Shown piece by piece: positions 20,591 through 33,553 of a DNA stretch of 64,000 nucleotides (position 1 is its first letter; every line of letters starts with the position of its first letter). This DNA is from Siphonodentalium dalli (lineage: Eukaryota; Mollusca; Scaphopoda; Gadilida; Siphonodentaliidae). Where the stretch lies: the NCBI GenBank assembly GCA_032622095.1, contig CP136069.1, positions 120,952,126 through 121,016,125 on the forward strand, given 5' to 3'. Position numbers and translations under genes: made by a program. Below the pieces are notes generated by a model. It was not told the origin of the DNA. It searched no databases and was given only the letters and a program-made list of their open reading frames with translations.

Positions 20591-23500
20591 GATATTATTT
20601 TTATTTCCATTCTTCATTTGAATAATATGTGACAAATCAAGTAACATTGTGGATATTAGAGAAAAACAAATATAGGATAGAACAAATGGCGGTGAATATA
20701 TAAAAGCACGAGTCATATACACTGAGCTACGAATATATGCTGCTCCGAAGTGCGCACTAAATAATAGTACACCTCGTGCAGACTCGACCACTTAGCGCAT
20801 GAAACAATAAAGAGCGTTAAATGCTATTAAGTCTAAAATTCATGATAATTGAGACAATAAAGAGCCTGTGTCGTCCGACATGTTGTAATATACTGATACA
20901 AGCTTTCCTGTGGTATTGACAATCCGCATATGAGTATAGCAATAATGTATTTACTGTTATATTGATAACTACATGTACGTTTGTATTCAAAATTACCAGC
21001 TCAGCATGTCTGAATATTCTTCAAGACCAGATATCAAACGGCATGCATTTGAAGTGGTTACTGAGACGGTGGTGTCACTGGTGTGGTATCATGACAGATG
21101 CAATGACCATAATTTGTTTATTATATATTATAGAGCATAGATCACATCGAATTTGAGAATTTTCATATTTCCGGTCATCATGGCCTGAGGTGAAAGTAGC
21201 TCATTATGTATCCGTCGGTGAGAGGAAAACTGGTGCGATTCCCCATAATCGTCATTTCTGCATGATTCACGCAAATTGACGAAAACCATAATCGTATATC
21301 TGTCGGATATCTGGGCAAGTATATTATTTTCTTTTTGACGTTCGGTGGTTTCTGGGTGTAATGAAGTGATTTCTAGTGAAATTAACTCTACGCGTTGTCA
21401 ATCAATAAAACTGATACATAATGTCGTGACAATGTCTTAGATGGCGATAACTCTTAACCCTTTCATGACTGCGAGCTTCCAGAAATTTTGCGAAAACCCT
21501 ATGCCACTCTTATATGCGAGGTACCACATGGGATACTCGCATATATAAGATAATGCTCTGCTACATTGTATTTAATGCTGTACCAGCGCAGCTCCCATCA
21601 ATAGATGCGAGAGATGAAACATGTGTATACACACTCATATGAATGATCGAGTCTGATGGTAGATGCATACAGTCATTGTAAGAGAAAACAATGTTCGCCT
21701 CCATTGGGGACAACGTCGTTGGTTAGCTAGAAATAATGGTGTCTGGCAATTCTCACGTTGACGTAACGTACCAAAGGGAACCAAGATATTACCGCCATTA
21801 TTGCCTCTAATCGGACAGCTTCTCCGATGACGTCACTTAGTTGTACAACGTTACGGGAGATCGATAGGAGAATTAGACACAGTGATGATAAGTCTGTCAA
21901 ACAAATTAATCCCAACTGTCATTCGATGACCGCTGGTTTGTGAATCAGGCGCGAAGAGCCCGAGATGGTCGAATAGGTCAAACGGCCATCTCTTTAATAT
22001 CAGCTTGGGGGTTATTTCAGGACTGTCGGACGAGCATTACAGGTACGTTATTTTGGTTGAATTGACACCTTATTGCAGCTGGCAAGAAGTTTGTACCGCA
22101 CTATATTTTCTCACAAGAGGACACGTATAGTCGTTCATTCTGCGAAAACAGGTTTTTCGACCGTCGGAATATTTACGAGTACTATTTAATAGCTATTCGT
22201 AATTCTTATCAGTAGTATAGTTCATTGTGCAAATTACAATGACGGTAAGACGACGTGAGATTGAAACATTACAGTAGATCATCTGGTTGGTTGGATTATA
22301 TCATTGGGGTTATCGTCGTTTTAGATGCTATGTCATGAGAAGTTGTAGTAGGAGCGAAGCGCCCAGGATGGTCGAAAAGATCGAGAGATCTTCTCGTTCA
22401 CCCCCAATTTGTTGTTTTGATGAAATCTTGCAAACAAAAGATCATATGCTATGTCATATCATGGCGTTGCCAGTTTTATGAGTTAAGGAATGACCACTCA
22501 AAAGGTAAGTTTTATTCGGAAATCGCTCCACTGCACGTAGCAATCACCGATCCAGGTAAGCAACCCGCAAACATGCCTATATACACGAGTCTGGTCTCTT
22601 TCTTCTTTCCGTAAATGCGTTGATTACAAACTCGTGAGTATTTAGAACCAGCTCCGCCATTGTCAACCGCTAATGAGCATACAATGTCACCCAAATACAT
22701 GTAGCACATACATCCATTTAGTATATAGAACAGGTTAACAAACTTAATTAGTACCAACCAAGAGAGGCTTCTTTTGAAATTGAATACCGTAGAACCGGAA
22801 CTATCTCCCTATCCAACTATGATCGAATGAGCCTGTAGTAATGCTATGCCATCTGACGTATCTGTGTCTATATAGTTACATGTATTGCTGATTGAGGAGG
22901 AAGGTGAAATGACCAATTTTGAATGCGGTTCCCATGTAAATCTCTTGAGCCAAAGTGATATATACATGTGTAAATCAATTTCTTGGGAAAAACATCGGGA
23001 ATGCCATTGGACAGTCATCAAATTTAACTGGTGGGTCGGCTAGATCAATTATTAATTATCACTGAAATATTTGTGATTACGTGAAATAGTATCGGACGCG
23101 TGCCGCTCAGTTGAGTTGAGCACGATTTTTGACAGGGTTCGCCTGATCCTCACCTAGTACACAGGATTTACTTAATGTGGACATGCGCTTGATGCGATGG
23201 GGCTTATTAGCAACAAGGTCTCTGTCAGTTTATTTGTAGTCATGCTTTATCCTAAACATCACTATTCGAATACACACACAACCTCGATTTCAAGTTATAG
23301 GATGATTAAAACATACCAGACTTTATCCATACGATATATATATTTTTCAAATTCAAACTTATGTCTGTAGCTCATGTGCCCCATCGTCTCAAGTCAACAT
23401 TTATACATTTAAGTATATGCATGTCGCTATGACAGTATTCCTGTGTGAATGACGCGAGTGTATCAAATAAATAGATAGTCTGTATATAGAAACGGGCACA

Positions 23501-23680
23501 TCCACCCTGGCTTGCATGGTCTTTATCTTTTTATTCAATGATTTGTTTCTATTTTTATTATTATTTCCAATGATCCCATGTCAATAACTAAACGTTGCGA
23601 TATTCACAGTATTGCCGAATAGGGAAGAGTCTCATTCGCACTTAAAGGTTTCATAACATAAGCTTTGGGTGGATGTGCCT
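20591..23680. other. No gene recognised
   Basis: Mostly unique. Noted only: a ~30 bp direct repeat GCGAAGAGCCCGAGATGGTCG (21951) / GCGAAGCGCCCAGGATGGTCG (22354) in diverged form; good donor-like AAAAGGTAAGTT (22502) and CCAGGTAAGC (22553) without a convincing exon; and a TTAACCCTTTCATGACTGCG start at 21455 that resembles a piggyBac end but has no partner. Two AATAAAGAGC words lie at 20805 and 20853. Confidence 0.4.
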
Positions 23681-23689
23681 TCAGTGAAT

Positions 23690-23835
23690 ACATTAATATT
23701 ACATATACTATTATATAATTATGTATATACCTGTTAAATGAGCTTTTGTTATGTATTTGTATTTAAATTTGTATATCTCAGATGCCATGTATTGGTTTAT
23801 TGAGATTAAAGAATTGAATTGAATTGAGATTTTTG
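23690..23835 (+). mobile_element. LINE-like 3' end with GAATT tail
   Basis: Ends CATGTATTGGTTTATTGAGA then TTAAAGAATTGAATTGAATTG, a typical 3' terminus of invertebrate non-LTR elements with a short (GAATT)n tail. No coding part remains. A second, inverted tail (CAATTCAATTCTTTATTCTC) lies at 25156-25182. Confidence 0.5.
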
Positions 23836-24105
23836 TCATGAAATTACAATACTTGACCTAAATGTGACAAATCACAATAAAGTTCGACATAAAACACGAA
23901 TATTTACCAGATAAATATCCATGCATTCAATACTGCATCAGACCATTATCCAGAAATATTTTGCCAATTTTCTTCCCGATAGTTGCATGGAAATCTCCAT
24001 ATACCGTTAACACTTAATTTAACCGTTGCCCATAACCATGATGTTAACTGACAGACCGATGGTAAAAATTGACAATTTGTTCAAAATAACCATACTGTAA
24101 GTAAT

Positions 24106-24430
24106 GCTGAAGGGGTCACTCTCACCAAAAAAAGTGCTGAAGGGTACACAGGGTTTGAAAATGTGCTGAAGGGTACACATGGTTTGTGATCGGCACGAAC
24201 ACCATTACTTAAATTGTGTTTATGAAAGTCTGGCGCCCATTACAAGTTTGTTTTCAGTACATTTTGATATTCATTGGAACGTAAACAATTATTCTCTAAC
24301 AGAAATAATGGCAGATACGAAGACTGAATGTCCTTTAGAATGACATTTCAAACCATGTGTACCCTTCAGCACAGTTTGAAAATCCGGTGTACCGTTCAGC
24401 ACTTTGTTTGGTGAGAGTGACCCCTTCAGC
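24106..24430. mobile_element. MULE-like MITE with GCTGAAGGGGTCACTCTCAC ends (copy 1)
   Basis: Inverted ends GCTGAAGGGGTCACTCTCAC and GTGAGAGTGACCCCTTCAGC, plus several internal GTGCTGAAGGGTACACA / TGTGTACCCTTCAGCAC blocks pointing inward. Flanks GTAAGTAAT and GTAATTATA agree at 6 of 9 positions. The other copy (36756-37069) has a perfect 9 bp duplication. 325 bp, non-coding. Confidence 0.85.
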
Positions 24431-25149
24431 GTAATTATACTATCTAAATTAACAATATCATTACATAACTATACTCGGTTACGGTTGCAGGCTTGTATAT
24501 ACGGGGCATGAAAATGGTCCAATATGTCTCACGAGTATGACGAGGCCTAGCTACATGGCTTGGTTTTCATAAAATGCCATATTTGTGCTACAACAAACAC
24601 ATCTTATCTTAAGTACTGTTGTTGAGCGATTGGCAATAGCCACCAACAGTGATTTGATAAACATCCAATATGCATGTACGTGTAGACCATTTAATTCTGA
24701 CACTAGACACATTGTCTTGAAACATTAAGCAAAATATTCTAAATATCAGGAATAACACTCAATATTTTTGTTATTGTTCATAAAGTTTTGAGTTCATAAA
24801 AAGTAATCGTCACACATTTATAAAATAGTATTAAATCGACCACATTCCAGACACAAGTCGAACTGGATTATTAATCAAGATTGTTTGGGGATTTGACCCA
24901 GTGTGATGTTTTCCATTTGTTTACTCTCGGTATGTTTACAATTTAACGGCATATACGTCATGCATGCATGCTATGGGGATATTTATAGGGGTTCGGCTTC
25001 TATTTAGTCACCGTTAAAATTAAGCGCCTGGGTTTGTTGTGGTTTTAGTAGTCAGGATTAGATAAGGTATTGCTGAGTGGGAATGCTATTTGTAAAATTG
25101 AGAAGATATATAAACGAAATGACGAACTGACTAAATTATAATGTCTTTA
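24431..25149. other. No recognisable feature
   Basis: AT-rich unique sequence. Confidence 0.5.
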
Positions 25150-25507
25150 GGAGAAGCGGTTCAATTCAATTCTTTATTCTCATCACCTAATGCATACAGG
25201 TATAGAGAAACAAATTTACAATATATACATTGTTTACAATAGTATGAGGACTCTCCGTGATCAATTTCAATTACTATATATTTACTATAATACGGAATAC
25301 AATCAGTATAATCACACAATAGTCCGTGGATGTGTATAACTAATTTAACATATATATGTATCTATATCGTATTGTATACAATCAAGTGCCCACATATACA
25401 TGTATATACATACATATATACATACACATACATATACATACATACCCGCACTTGCTCATACGAACATTTATATATATATTATTTTATATTATATTTTTTG
25501 GAAGTCG
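25150..25507 (-). repeat. Inverted LINE-like tail followed by CATA/TACA microsatellite
   Basis: GTTCAATTCAATTCTTTATT at 25158 is the inverted GAATT tail type of 23690-23835. At 25380-25450 lies an imperfect (CATATA/CATACA)n stretch. The 92-codon frame at 25330-25608 is an artefact of this simple repeat. Confidence 0.5.
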
Positions 25508-25737
25508 ATAACCATTTATTTATTAAATGCTCATTGACGAGTAGTTCACGTCGGAATTTTTTTTCAGATAATAAGTTCAATAAACGACCGTTTATTGAAC
25601 TTATTTGAATATTACTCACAAAGGATAATGAGATCTTCTGCATATATTTCCTGAACATCCCTCCTATTGAATAACAGATCATTCCAATATATACTTGTAT
25701 AACTGAATGAGATAATTCAGTTGGTATAACGAGAGGG
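25508..25737 (+). mobile_element. piggyBac-like MITE (copy 3)
   Basis: ATTGACGAGTAGTTC, CAGATAATAAGTTCAATAAA and CGACC, then TTCCTGAACATCCCTCC and AATAACAGATCATTCCAATA match the other copies in the same order. The right end GAGAGGG is followed by TTAA (25738-25741). Its hairpin has been rearranged into CAATAAACG / CGTTTATTG. Confidence 0.65.
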
Positions 25738-25741
25738 TTAA

Positions 25742-26698
25742 AGAATCCGGTGTTTGGTGTGTAGTTGACTTTTCATGGACAAACCCTTGGAAGTATATAG
25801 GGCACATAAATAGTCGAGGCAATTGATATGCACATCGTTATGCATGTTTCTCAAAATAGGTTGATGAAACATGCCAACGGCAGATAATATAACGATATAA
25901 TATCACTTCGTATTGCTTCAATCATTATACATACTGTGCCATGAATCAACCACAAAGCCATGGACAGACATGTTCAATTGCGTATACATATAGTATATGA
26001 AGGGAGGCGTTTGGAACTATCTTAATGAAGGCTACTATCTGGGCAAGTGCTTACGTGTCATGCAGTCCCTTACTGTAGTTAGTAAAATAATGCTTTATTA
26101 TTCTCAGCCATTATACATGAGAAAACGTATATATACACTAAATACAAATTAGAACGTTCAATGGTTTGTATTGAACTTACTGTAATTACAAGTATACATA
26201 AATCAAATACAATGGAAACAATAATCAGTTACGATCCAATATTGCATTGCCATGTCCAATTCGACACACCTATCTAAAGATTCTAAGCGATTCAAAAATG
26301 AAATTACATTTCGAATGTACATTATGAACAATCAATAGACGCTACAGTGCTGTTTTGTCATTGTTTTTGAAGCCAAGATGTTGTAAAAAATATAGGGTTA
26401 CATCAATTACGTTAAACTATTAATTCATATACGTGGTGATGTACTAATATTACGTACATGATTATTATCTGTAATGCAAATGAGTTATATACTATATATA
26501 TATATTGAATGGTTGAAAGTTCAAACGTACAGTTTTATATATAGGTAAGATGTGAACAAACATAAACACATTTTTTGGCTGTATAACGTTAACCTGAAGA
26601 TCGGCCAAAAGCCGTGAAAGGCCTCGTTATATTCACCATCTTCGCTGGTGTCGACATGTAGTGGCACTCTATGTGGCTTTACTGCCACCCACACAACC
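25742..26698. other. No recognisable feature
   Basis: AT-rich. The CCACACAACC just before 26699 may be target sequence of foldback A. Confidence 0.5.
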
Positions 26699-29600
26699 GG
26701 TGTGACTAAACACCGCCCGGACCAGCCCGGACCAGCCCGGACAAGCCCGGACCAGCCCGGACCATCCCAGTCCAGCCCGAACACCCAATATGAACTATAT
26801 GAGTGATTTTAAGGGCAATATAAGTGCAGGGGTGTCATGGAAACCCACTCAGGGTCGCTATTAATCCTCAAAATGCCGGCATCGGCGAAAATATTCGCCG
26901 TGAAATGAAGCTAACAGCCCGGACCGCCCCTGCTGCGTCCAGGTATGATTTTAGTATCCATACATGTGCGAGGGTGTTAATGAAACCCAAATACGCACGG
27001 AGAGTGGTCAAGGTCAAACGGAAGTGCCGCTTATTAACCCCTAAACTTCCCAGATTCAGCCAGAATAAAAAAATTGCGCCCCCAATAAACAAATTCACAG
27101 CCCGGACCCCCTTAATGTCCTCGTACTTCTAATAACTCCTTACATATGTGTTGTGGAACTACCCTCGACTACAATCACGAAGATACAAGGGCGAGTCGCC
27201 CACGAATGCCTGGCAATTAACCCCCAAAATGCCGCCATCGCCGATTATGTTTACCGATAACGACGCTGACAGCCCGGAACAGCCCGGACCATCCCAGTCC
27301 AACCCGGACCCCCCATATGGACTATATGAGTGATTGTAAGGGCAATATAAGTGCAGGGGTGTCATGGAAACCCACTCAGGGTCGCTATTAACCCTCAAAA
27401 TGCCGTCATTGGCGAAAATGTTCGCCGTGAAATTAAGCTAACAGCCCGGACCGCCCCTGCTGCGTCCAGGTATGATTTTATTATCCATACATGTGCGAGG
27501 GTGTTAATGAAACCCAAATACGCACGGAGAGTGGTCAAGGTCAAACGGAAGTGCCGCTTATTAACCCCTAAACTTCCCAGATTCAGCCAGAATTAAAAAA
27601 TTGAGCCCCCAATAAACAAATTCACAGCCCGGACCCCCTTAATGTCCTCGTACTTCTAATAACTCCTTACATATGTGTTGTGGAACTACCCTCGACTACA
27701 ATCACGAAGATACAAGGGCGAGTCGCCCACGAATGCCTGGCAATTAACCCCCAAAATGCCGCCATCGCCGATTATGTTTACCGATAACGACGCTGACAGC
27801 CCGGAACAGCCCGGACCATCCCAGTCCAACCCGGACCCCCCATATGGACTATATGAGTGATTGTAAGGGCAATATAAGTGCAGGGGTGTCATGGAAACCC
27901 ACTCAGGGTAGCTATTAACCCTCAAAATGCCGGCATTGGCGAAAATGTTCGCCGTGAAATTAAGCTAACAGCCCGGACCGCCCCTGCTGCGTCCAGGTAT
28001 GATTTTATTATCCATACATGTGCGAGGGTGTTAATGAAACCCAAATACGCACGGAGAGTGGTCAAGGTCAAACGGAAGTGCCGCTTATTAACCCCTAAAC
28101 TTCCCAGATTCAGCCAGAATTAAAAAATTGAGCCCCCAATAAACAAATTCACAGCCCGGACCCCCTTAATGTCCACGTACTTCTAATAACTCCTTACATA
28201 TGTGTTGTGGAACTACCCTCGACTACACTCACGAAGATACAAGGGCGAGTCGCCCACGAATGCCTGGCAATTAACCCACAAAATGCGCCATCGCCGATTA
28301 TGTTTACCGATAACGACGCTGACAGCCCGGACCAGCCCGGCCCATCCCAGTCCAGCCCGGACCCCCCATATGGACTATATGAGTGATTGTAAGGCCAATA
28401 TAAGTGCAAGGGTGTCATGGAAACCCACTCAGGGTCGCTATTAACCCTAAAAATGCCGGCATCGGCGAAAATGTTCGCCGTGAAATGTAGCTAACAGCCC
28501 GGACCGCCCCTGCTGCGTCCATTTGGGATTTTAGTATCCATACCTGTGCGGGGGTGTGAATGAAACCCAAATACGCACGGAGAGTGGTCAAGGTCAAACG
28601 GAAGTGCCGCTTATTAACCCCTAAACTTCCCAGATTCAGCCAGAATTAAAAAATTGCGCCCCCAATAAACAAATTCACAGCCCGGACCCCCTTAATGTCC
28701 TCGTACTTATAATAACTCTTTACATATGTGTTGTGGAACTACCCTCGACTACACTCACGAAGATTCAAGGGCGAGTCGCCCACAAATGCCTGGCAATTAA
28801 CCCCCAAAATGCCGCCATCGCCGATTATGTTTACCGATAACGACGCTGACAGCCCGGACCATCCCAGTCCAGCCCGGACCCCCAATATGGACTATATGAG
28901 TGATTTTAGCGGCAATATAAGTGCAGGGGTGTCATGGAAACCCACTCAGGGTCGCTATTAACCCTGAAAATGCCGGCATCGGCGAAAATGTTCGCCGTGA
29001 AATGAAGCTAACAGCCCGGACCGCCCCTGCTGCGTCCAGGTATGATTTTAGTATCCATACATGTGCGAGGGTGTTAATGAAACCCAAATACGCACGGAGA
29101 GTGGTCAAGGTCAAACGGAAGTGCCGCTCATTAACCCCTAAACTTCCCAGATTCAGCCAGAATAAAAAAATTGAGCCCCCAATAAACAAATTCACAGCCC
29201 GGACCCCCTTAATGTCCTCGTACTTCTAATAACTCCTTACATATGTGTTGTGGAACTACCCTCGACTACACTCACGAAGATTCAAGGGCGAGTCGCCCAC
29301 GAATGCCTGGCAATTAACGCCCAAAATGCCGCCATCGCCGATTATGTTTACCGATAACGACGCTGACAGCCCGGACCAGCCCGGACCATCCCAGTCCAGC
29401 CCGGACCCCCCATATGGACTATACGAGTGATTTTAAGGGCAATATAAGTGCAGGGGTGTCATGGAAACCCACTCGGGGTCGCTATTAACCCTCAAAATGA
29501 CGGCATCGGCGAAAATGTTCGCCGTGAAATGAAGCTAACAGCCCGGACCGCCCCTGCTGCGTCCAGGTATGATTTTATTATCCATACATGTGCGAGGGTG

Positions 29601-30360
29601 TTAACGAAACCCAAATACGCACGGAGAGTGGTCAAGGTCAAACGGAAGTGCCGCTTATTAACCCCTAAACTTCCCAGATTCAGCCAGAATTAAAAAATTG
29701 CGCCCCCAATAAACAAATTCACAGCCCGGACCCCCTTAATGTCCTCGTACTTCTAATAACTCCTTACATATGTGTTGTGGAACTACCCTCGACTACAATC
29801 ACGAAGATACAAGGGCGAGTCGCCCACGAATGCCTGGCAATTAACCCCCAAAATGCCGCCATCGCCAATTATGTTTACCGATAACGACGCTGACAGCCCG
29901 GACCAGCCCGGACCATCCCAGTCCAGCCCGGACCCCCATATGGACTATATGAGTGATTGTAAGGCCAATATAAGTGCAGGGGTGTCATGGAAACCCACTC
30001 AGGGTCGCTATTAACCCTCAAAATGCCGGCATCGGCGAAAATGTTCGCCGTGAAATGAAGCTAACAGCCTGGACCGCCCCTGCTGCGTCCAGGTATGAAT
30101 TTAGTATCCATACATGTGCGAGGGTGTTAATGAAACCCAAATACGCACGGACAGTCGTCAAGGTCAAACGAAAGTGCCGCTTATTAACCCCTAAACTTCC
30201 CAGATTCAGCCAGAATTAAAAAATTGCACCCCAATAAACAAATTCACAGCCCGGACCCCCTTAATGTCCTCGTACTTCAAATAATTCCTTACATATGTGT
30301 TGTGGAACTACCCTCGACTACAATCACGAAGATACAAGGGCGAGTCGCCCACGAATGCCT
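26699..30360 (+). repeat. Forward arm of foldback A, ~7 units of ~527 bp
   Basis: Unit order: CCCGGACC-rich junction, ATATGGACTATATGAGTGAT, TATTAACCCTCAAAATGCCG, ACAGCCCGGACCGCCCC, ATCCATACATGTGCGAGGG, TTATTAACCCCTAAACTTCC, ACAGCCCGGACCCCCTTAAT, CTTCTAATAACTCCTTACAT, CAATTAACCCCCAAAATGCC, ACAGCCCGGACC. The units starting at about 27352 and 27879 are almost identical, which points to recent homogenisation; the first and last are more diverged. Confidence 0.9.
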
Positions 30361-32338
30361 GTAAGGAGTTATTAGAAGTACGAGGACATTAAGGGGGTCC
30401 GGGCTGTGAATTTGTTTATTGGGGGCGCAATTTTTTAATTCTGGCTGAATCTGGGAAGTTTAGGGGTTAATAAGCGGCACTTCCGTTTGACCTTGACCAC
30501 TCTCCGTGCGTATTTGTGTTTCATTCACACCCCCGCACAGGTATGGATACTAAAATCCCACATGGACGCAGCAGGGGCGGTCCGGGCTGTTAGCTTCATT
30601 TCACGGCGAACATTTTCGCCGATGCCGGCATTTTGAGGGTTAATAGCGACCCTGAGTGGGTTTCCATGACACCCCTGCACTTATATTGGCCTTACAATCA
30701 CTCATATAGTCCATATGGGGAATCCGGGCTGGATTGGGATGGGCCGGGCTGGTCCGGGCTGTCAGCGTCGTTATCGGTAAACATAATCGGCGATGGCGGC
30801 ATTTTGGGGGTTAATTGCCAGGCATTCGTGGGCGACTCGCCCTTGTATCTTCGTGAGTGTAGTCGAGGGTAGTTCCACAACACATAATTATGTAAGGAGT
30901 TATTAGAAGTACGAGGACATTAAGGGGGTCCGGGCTGTGAATTTGTTTATTGGGGGCTCAATTTTTTAATTCTGGCTGAATCTGGGAAGTTTAGGGGTTA
31001 ATAAGCGGCACTTCCGTTTGACCTTGACCACTCTCCGTGCGTATTTGGGTTTCATTAACACCCTCGCACATGTATGGATAATAAAATCATACCTGGATGC
31101 AGCAGGGGCGGTCCGGGCTGTTAGTTTCATTTCACGGCGAACATTTTCGCCGATGCCGGTATTTTGAGGGTTAATAGCGACCCTGAGTGGGTTTCCATGA
31201 CACCCCTGCACTTATATTGCCCTTAAAATCACTCATATAGTCCATATGGGGGGTCCGGGCTGGACTGGGATGGTCCGGGCTGTCAGCGTCGTTATCGGTA
31301 AACATAATCGGCGATGGCGGCATTTTGGGGGTTAATTGCCAGGCATTCGTGGGCGACTCGCCATTGTATCTTCGTGAGTGTAGTCGAGGGTAGTTCCACA
31401 ACACATATGTAAGGAGTTATTAGAAGTACGAGGACATTAAGGGGGTCCGGGCTGTGAATTTGTTTATTGGGGGCGCAATTTTTTAATTCTGGCTGAATCT
31501 GGGAAGTTTAGGGGTTAATAAGCGGCACTTCCATTTGACCGTGACCACTCTCCGTGCGTATTTGGGTTTCATTAACACCCTCGCACATGTATGGATACTA
31601 AAATCATACCTGGACGCAGCAGGGGCGGTCCGGGCTGTTAGCTTCATTTCACGGCGAACATTTTCGCCGATGCCGGCATTTTGAGGGTTAATAGCGACCC
31701 TGAGTGGGTTTCCGTGACACCCCTGCACTTATATTGGCCTTACAATCACTCATATAGTTCATATGGGGGTCCGGGCTGGACTGGGATGGTCCGGGCTGGT
31801 CCGGGCTGTCAGCGTCGTTATTGGTAAACATAATCGGCGATGGCGGCATTTTGGGGGTTAATTGCCAGGCATTCGTGGGCGACTCGCCCTTGTATCTTCG
31901 TGATTGTAGTCGAGGGTAGTTCCACAACACATATGTAAGGAGTTATTAGAAGTACGAGGACATTAACGGGGTCCGGGCTGTGAATTTGTTTATTGGGGGC
32001 GCAATTTTTTAATTCTGGCTGAATCTGGGAAGTTTAGGTGTTAATAAGCGGCACTTCCGTTTGACCTTGACCACTCTCCGTGCGTATTTGGGTTTCATTA
32101 ACACCCCCGCTCAGGAATGGATACTAAAATCCCACCTGGACGGAGCAGGGGCGGTCCGGGCTGTTAGCTTCATTTCGCGGCGAACATTTTCGCCGATGCC
32201 GGCATTTTGAGGGTTAATAGCGACCCTGAGTGGGTTTCCATGACACCCCTTCACTTATATTGGCCTTACAATCACTCATATAGTCCATATGGGGGTCCGG
32301 GCTGGTCCGGGCTGGTCCGGGCGGTGTTTAGTCACACC
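30361..32338 (-). repeat. Inverted arm of foldback A, ~4 units
   Basis: Same unit in reverse complement. The switch falls after CACGAATGCCT, where the expected GGCAATTAACC is replaced by GTAAGGAGTTATTAGAAGTA, the inverse of the ACTTCTAATAACTCCTTAC block. The arm ends in GGTCCGGGCTGGTCCGGGC and the mirror terminus. Confidence 0.9.
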
Positions 32339-33553
32339 CCACATACTTTGAAATTCAAGCTATTCATATTTTTGGGACAGTTCTATGATAGTGATAACTC
32401 TATATATACATACAAATATCGGTTTAGAAACAAAAGGCGTATATTATATAAGACATATATTACACATGCACAGAATCAAAATTTACATGAACACGATGAA
32501 GATTTTTGCACAAGTCACTCACTATAAGTATTTGCACCCAGTCAGATTGATCTAACAGGCTGCATGTCAACTGGAAGGTCGATGTATATTATGTTTCACT
32601 CTATCAATCTTTTGCATACTATCTCCAATTTATATTTTTCGATATCCATGTATGTACATTGGATCAGAGAATAAAGCATATCTGAGAACATTTCCACGAT
32701 AGTTGGCTAGAATGGGTGTAGTGTTTAGGTACATAGTTCGTACGGTCGTGCGGTACTAAGACATTTCCCCACTCACTCCAGTTTCCACTAATTATATATG
32801 CGAAAACAATTCAGATCACCGCAGATTTCAATTTAATGGAAAACTGAGCAAAGTTAATTAAAACCCACCACGAATACCGTTGAACGGCTCTGTGATTCGT
32901 CCCTGTAGTATATCGTTCACAAAATCAATGCAGTACTTCAAACGATAAGATGGTATTGTAGTTCGTGTTATCAATGCCTCAAACGCACTTGTTTAAGGAA
33001 TGCTTCTCTGGAACATTTAGAAATTTGACTCTCGAGTCTGCACTTAAAGGTGCAACCACGAAAACCTTAAGTGAAAACATATCTACCTTTAAAATAGTTC
33101 AAAAATTTATAACTATGACAGAACGTTTTTCCAACTAAAATTATGATATGACAAGCGACATCGAAGTATTAAGTGCATTAATTACATATATTGCTCTCAT
33201 TGTTCTCATTCAATTCAAATTAACACATGAAAAATTAACGTATAAATTCCCTGCCTTTAAGAAGCACAACTGAGTCAAATTGAGATATGGTCACTCGTGG
33301 ATACGTCAAATATAAGCCTTACAGGCTTACAGCCGAATCCACTTCACCCTCCTACACAAGGAATTATATGCTATTGTATTATACATGATGTGGTTTGACT
33401 GGAATAAAATATTATTAAACTAAACGTACTTGTTTCAAGCTTAAGGGTACACATCATCTTCAGTAATTGCAAATGTATGTAATTACTTGGATACATACAT
33501 GTGTCAATTTTTGTGATAAACGTACACGTACACACACATACTGTGTGTGTTAA
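32339..33553. other. No gene recognised
   Basis: Unique AT-rich sequence. AATAAAATATTATTAAACT near 33404 resembles an old polyadenylation region; no exon seen. Confidence 0.4.

Larger units (their letters stand above)
26699..32338. mobile_element. Foldback element A: inverted higher-order tandem arrays
   Basis: The ends are inverted repeats: GGTGTGACTAAACACCGCCC at 26699 and GGGCGGTGTTTAGTCACACC ending at 32338, each followed inward by short CCCGGACCAG arrays. The interior is about seven forward units (the GTGCAGGGGTGTCATGG block recurs at about 26825, 27352, 27879, 28406, 28922, 29449 and 29975) and about four inverted units (about 30670, 31200, 31720, 32240). Orientation flips at about 30361, inside a unit. 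Spacing is 515-532, usually 527 bp. Each unit contains three diverged monomers of ~175 bp, each with a TTAACCC box and an ACAGCCCGGACC box. There is no transposase frame; the many 60-106 codon frames repeat with the units on both strands and are not genes. It resembles foldback or non-autonomous DNA transposons that carry satellite. Confidence 0.85.

Noticed and set aside
21455-21560. TTAACCCTTTCATGACTGCG as a piggyBac element start
   Set aside because: No matching inverted end with a TTAA was found downstream; a single terminus is not enough.
26699-32338. CRISPR-like regular repeats
   Set aside because: Units of ~527 bp with no unique spacers, in a clearly animal context; these are satellites.
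26824-32527. Many 60-106 codon open frames on both strands in foldback A (e.g. the MQGCHGNPLRVAINPQN type)
   Set aside because: They recur with every unit, exist on both strands, change with each indel and have no domain; they follow from the repeat, not from coding selection.
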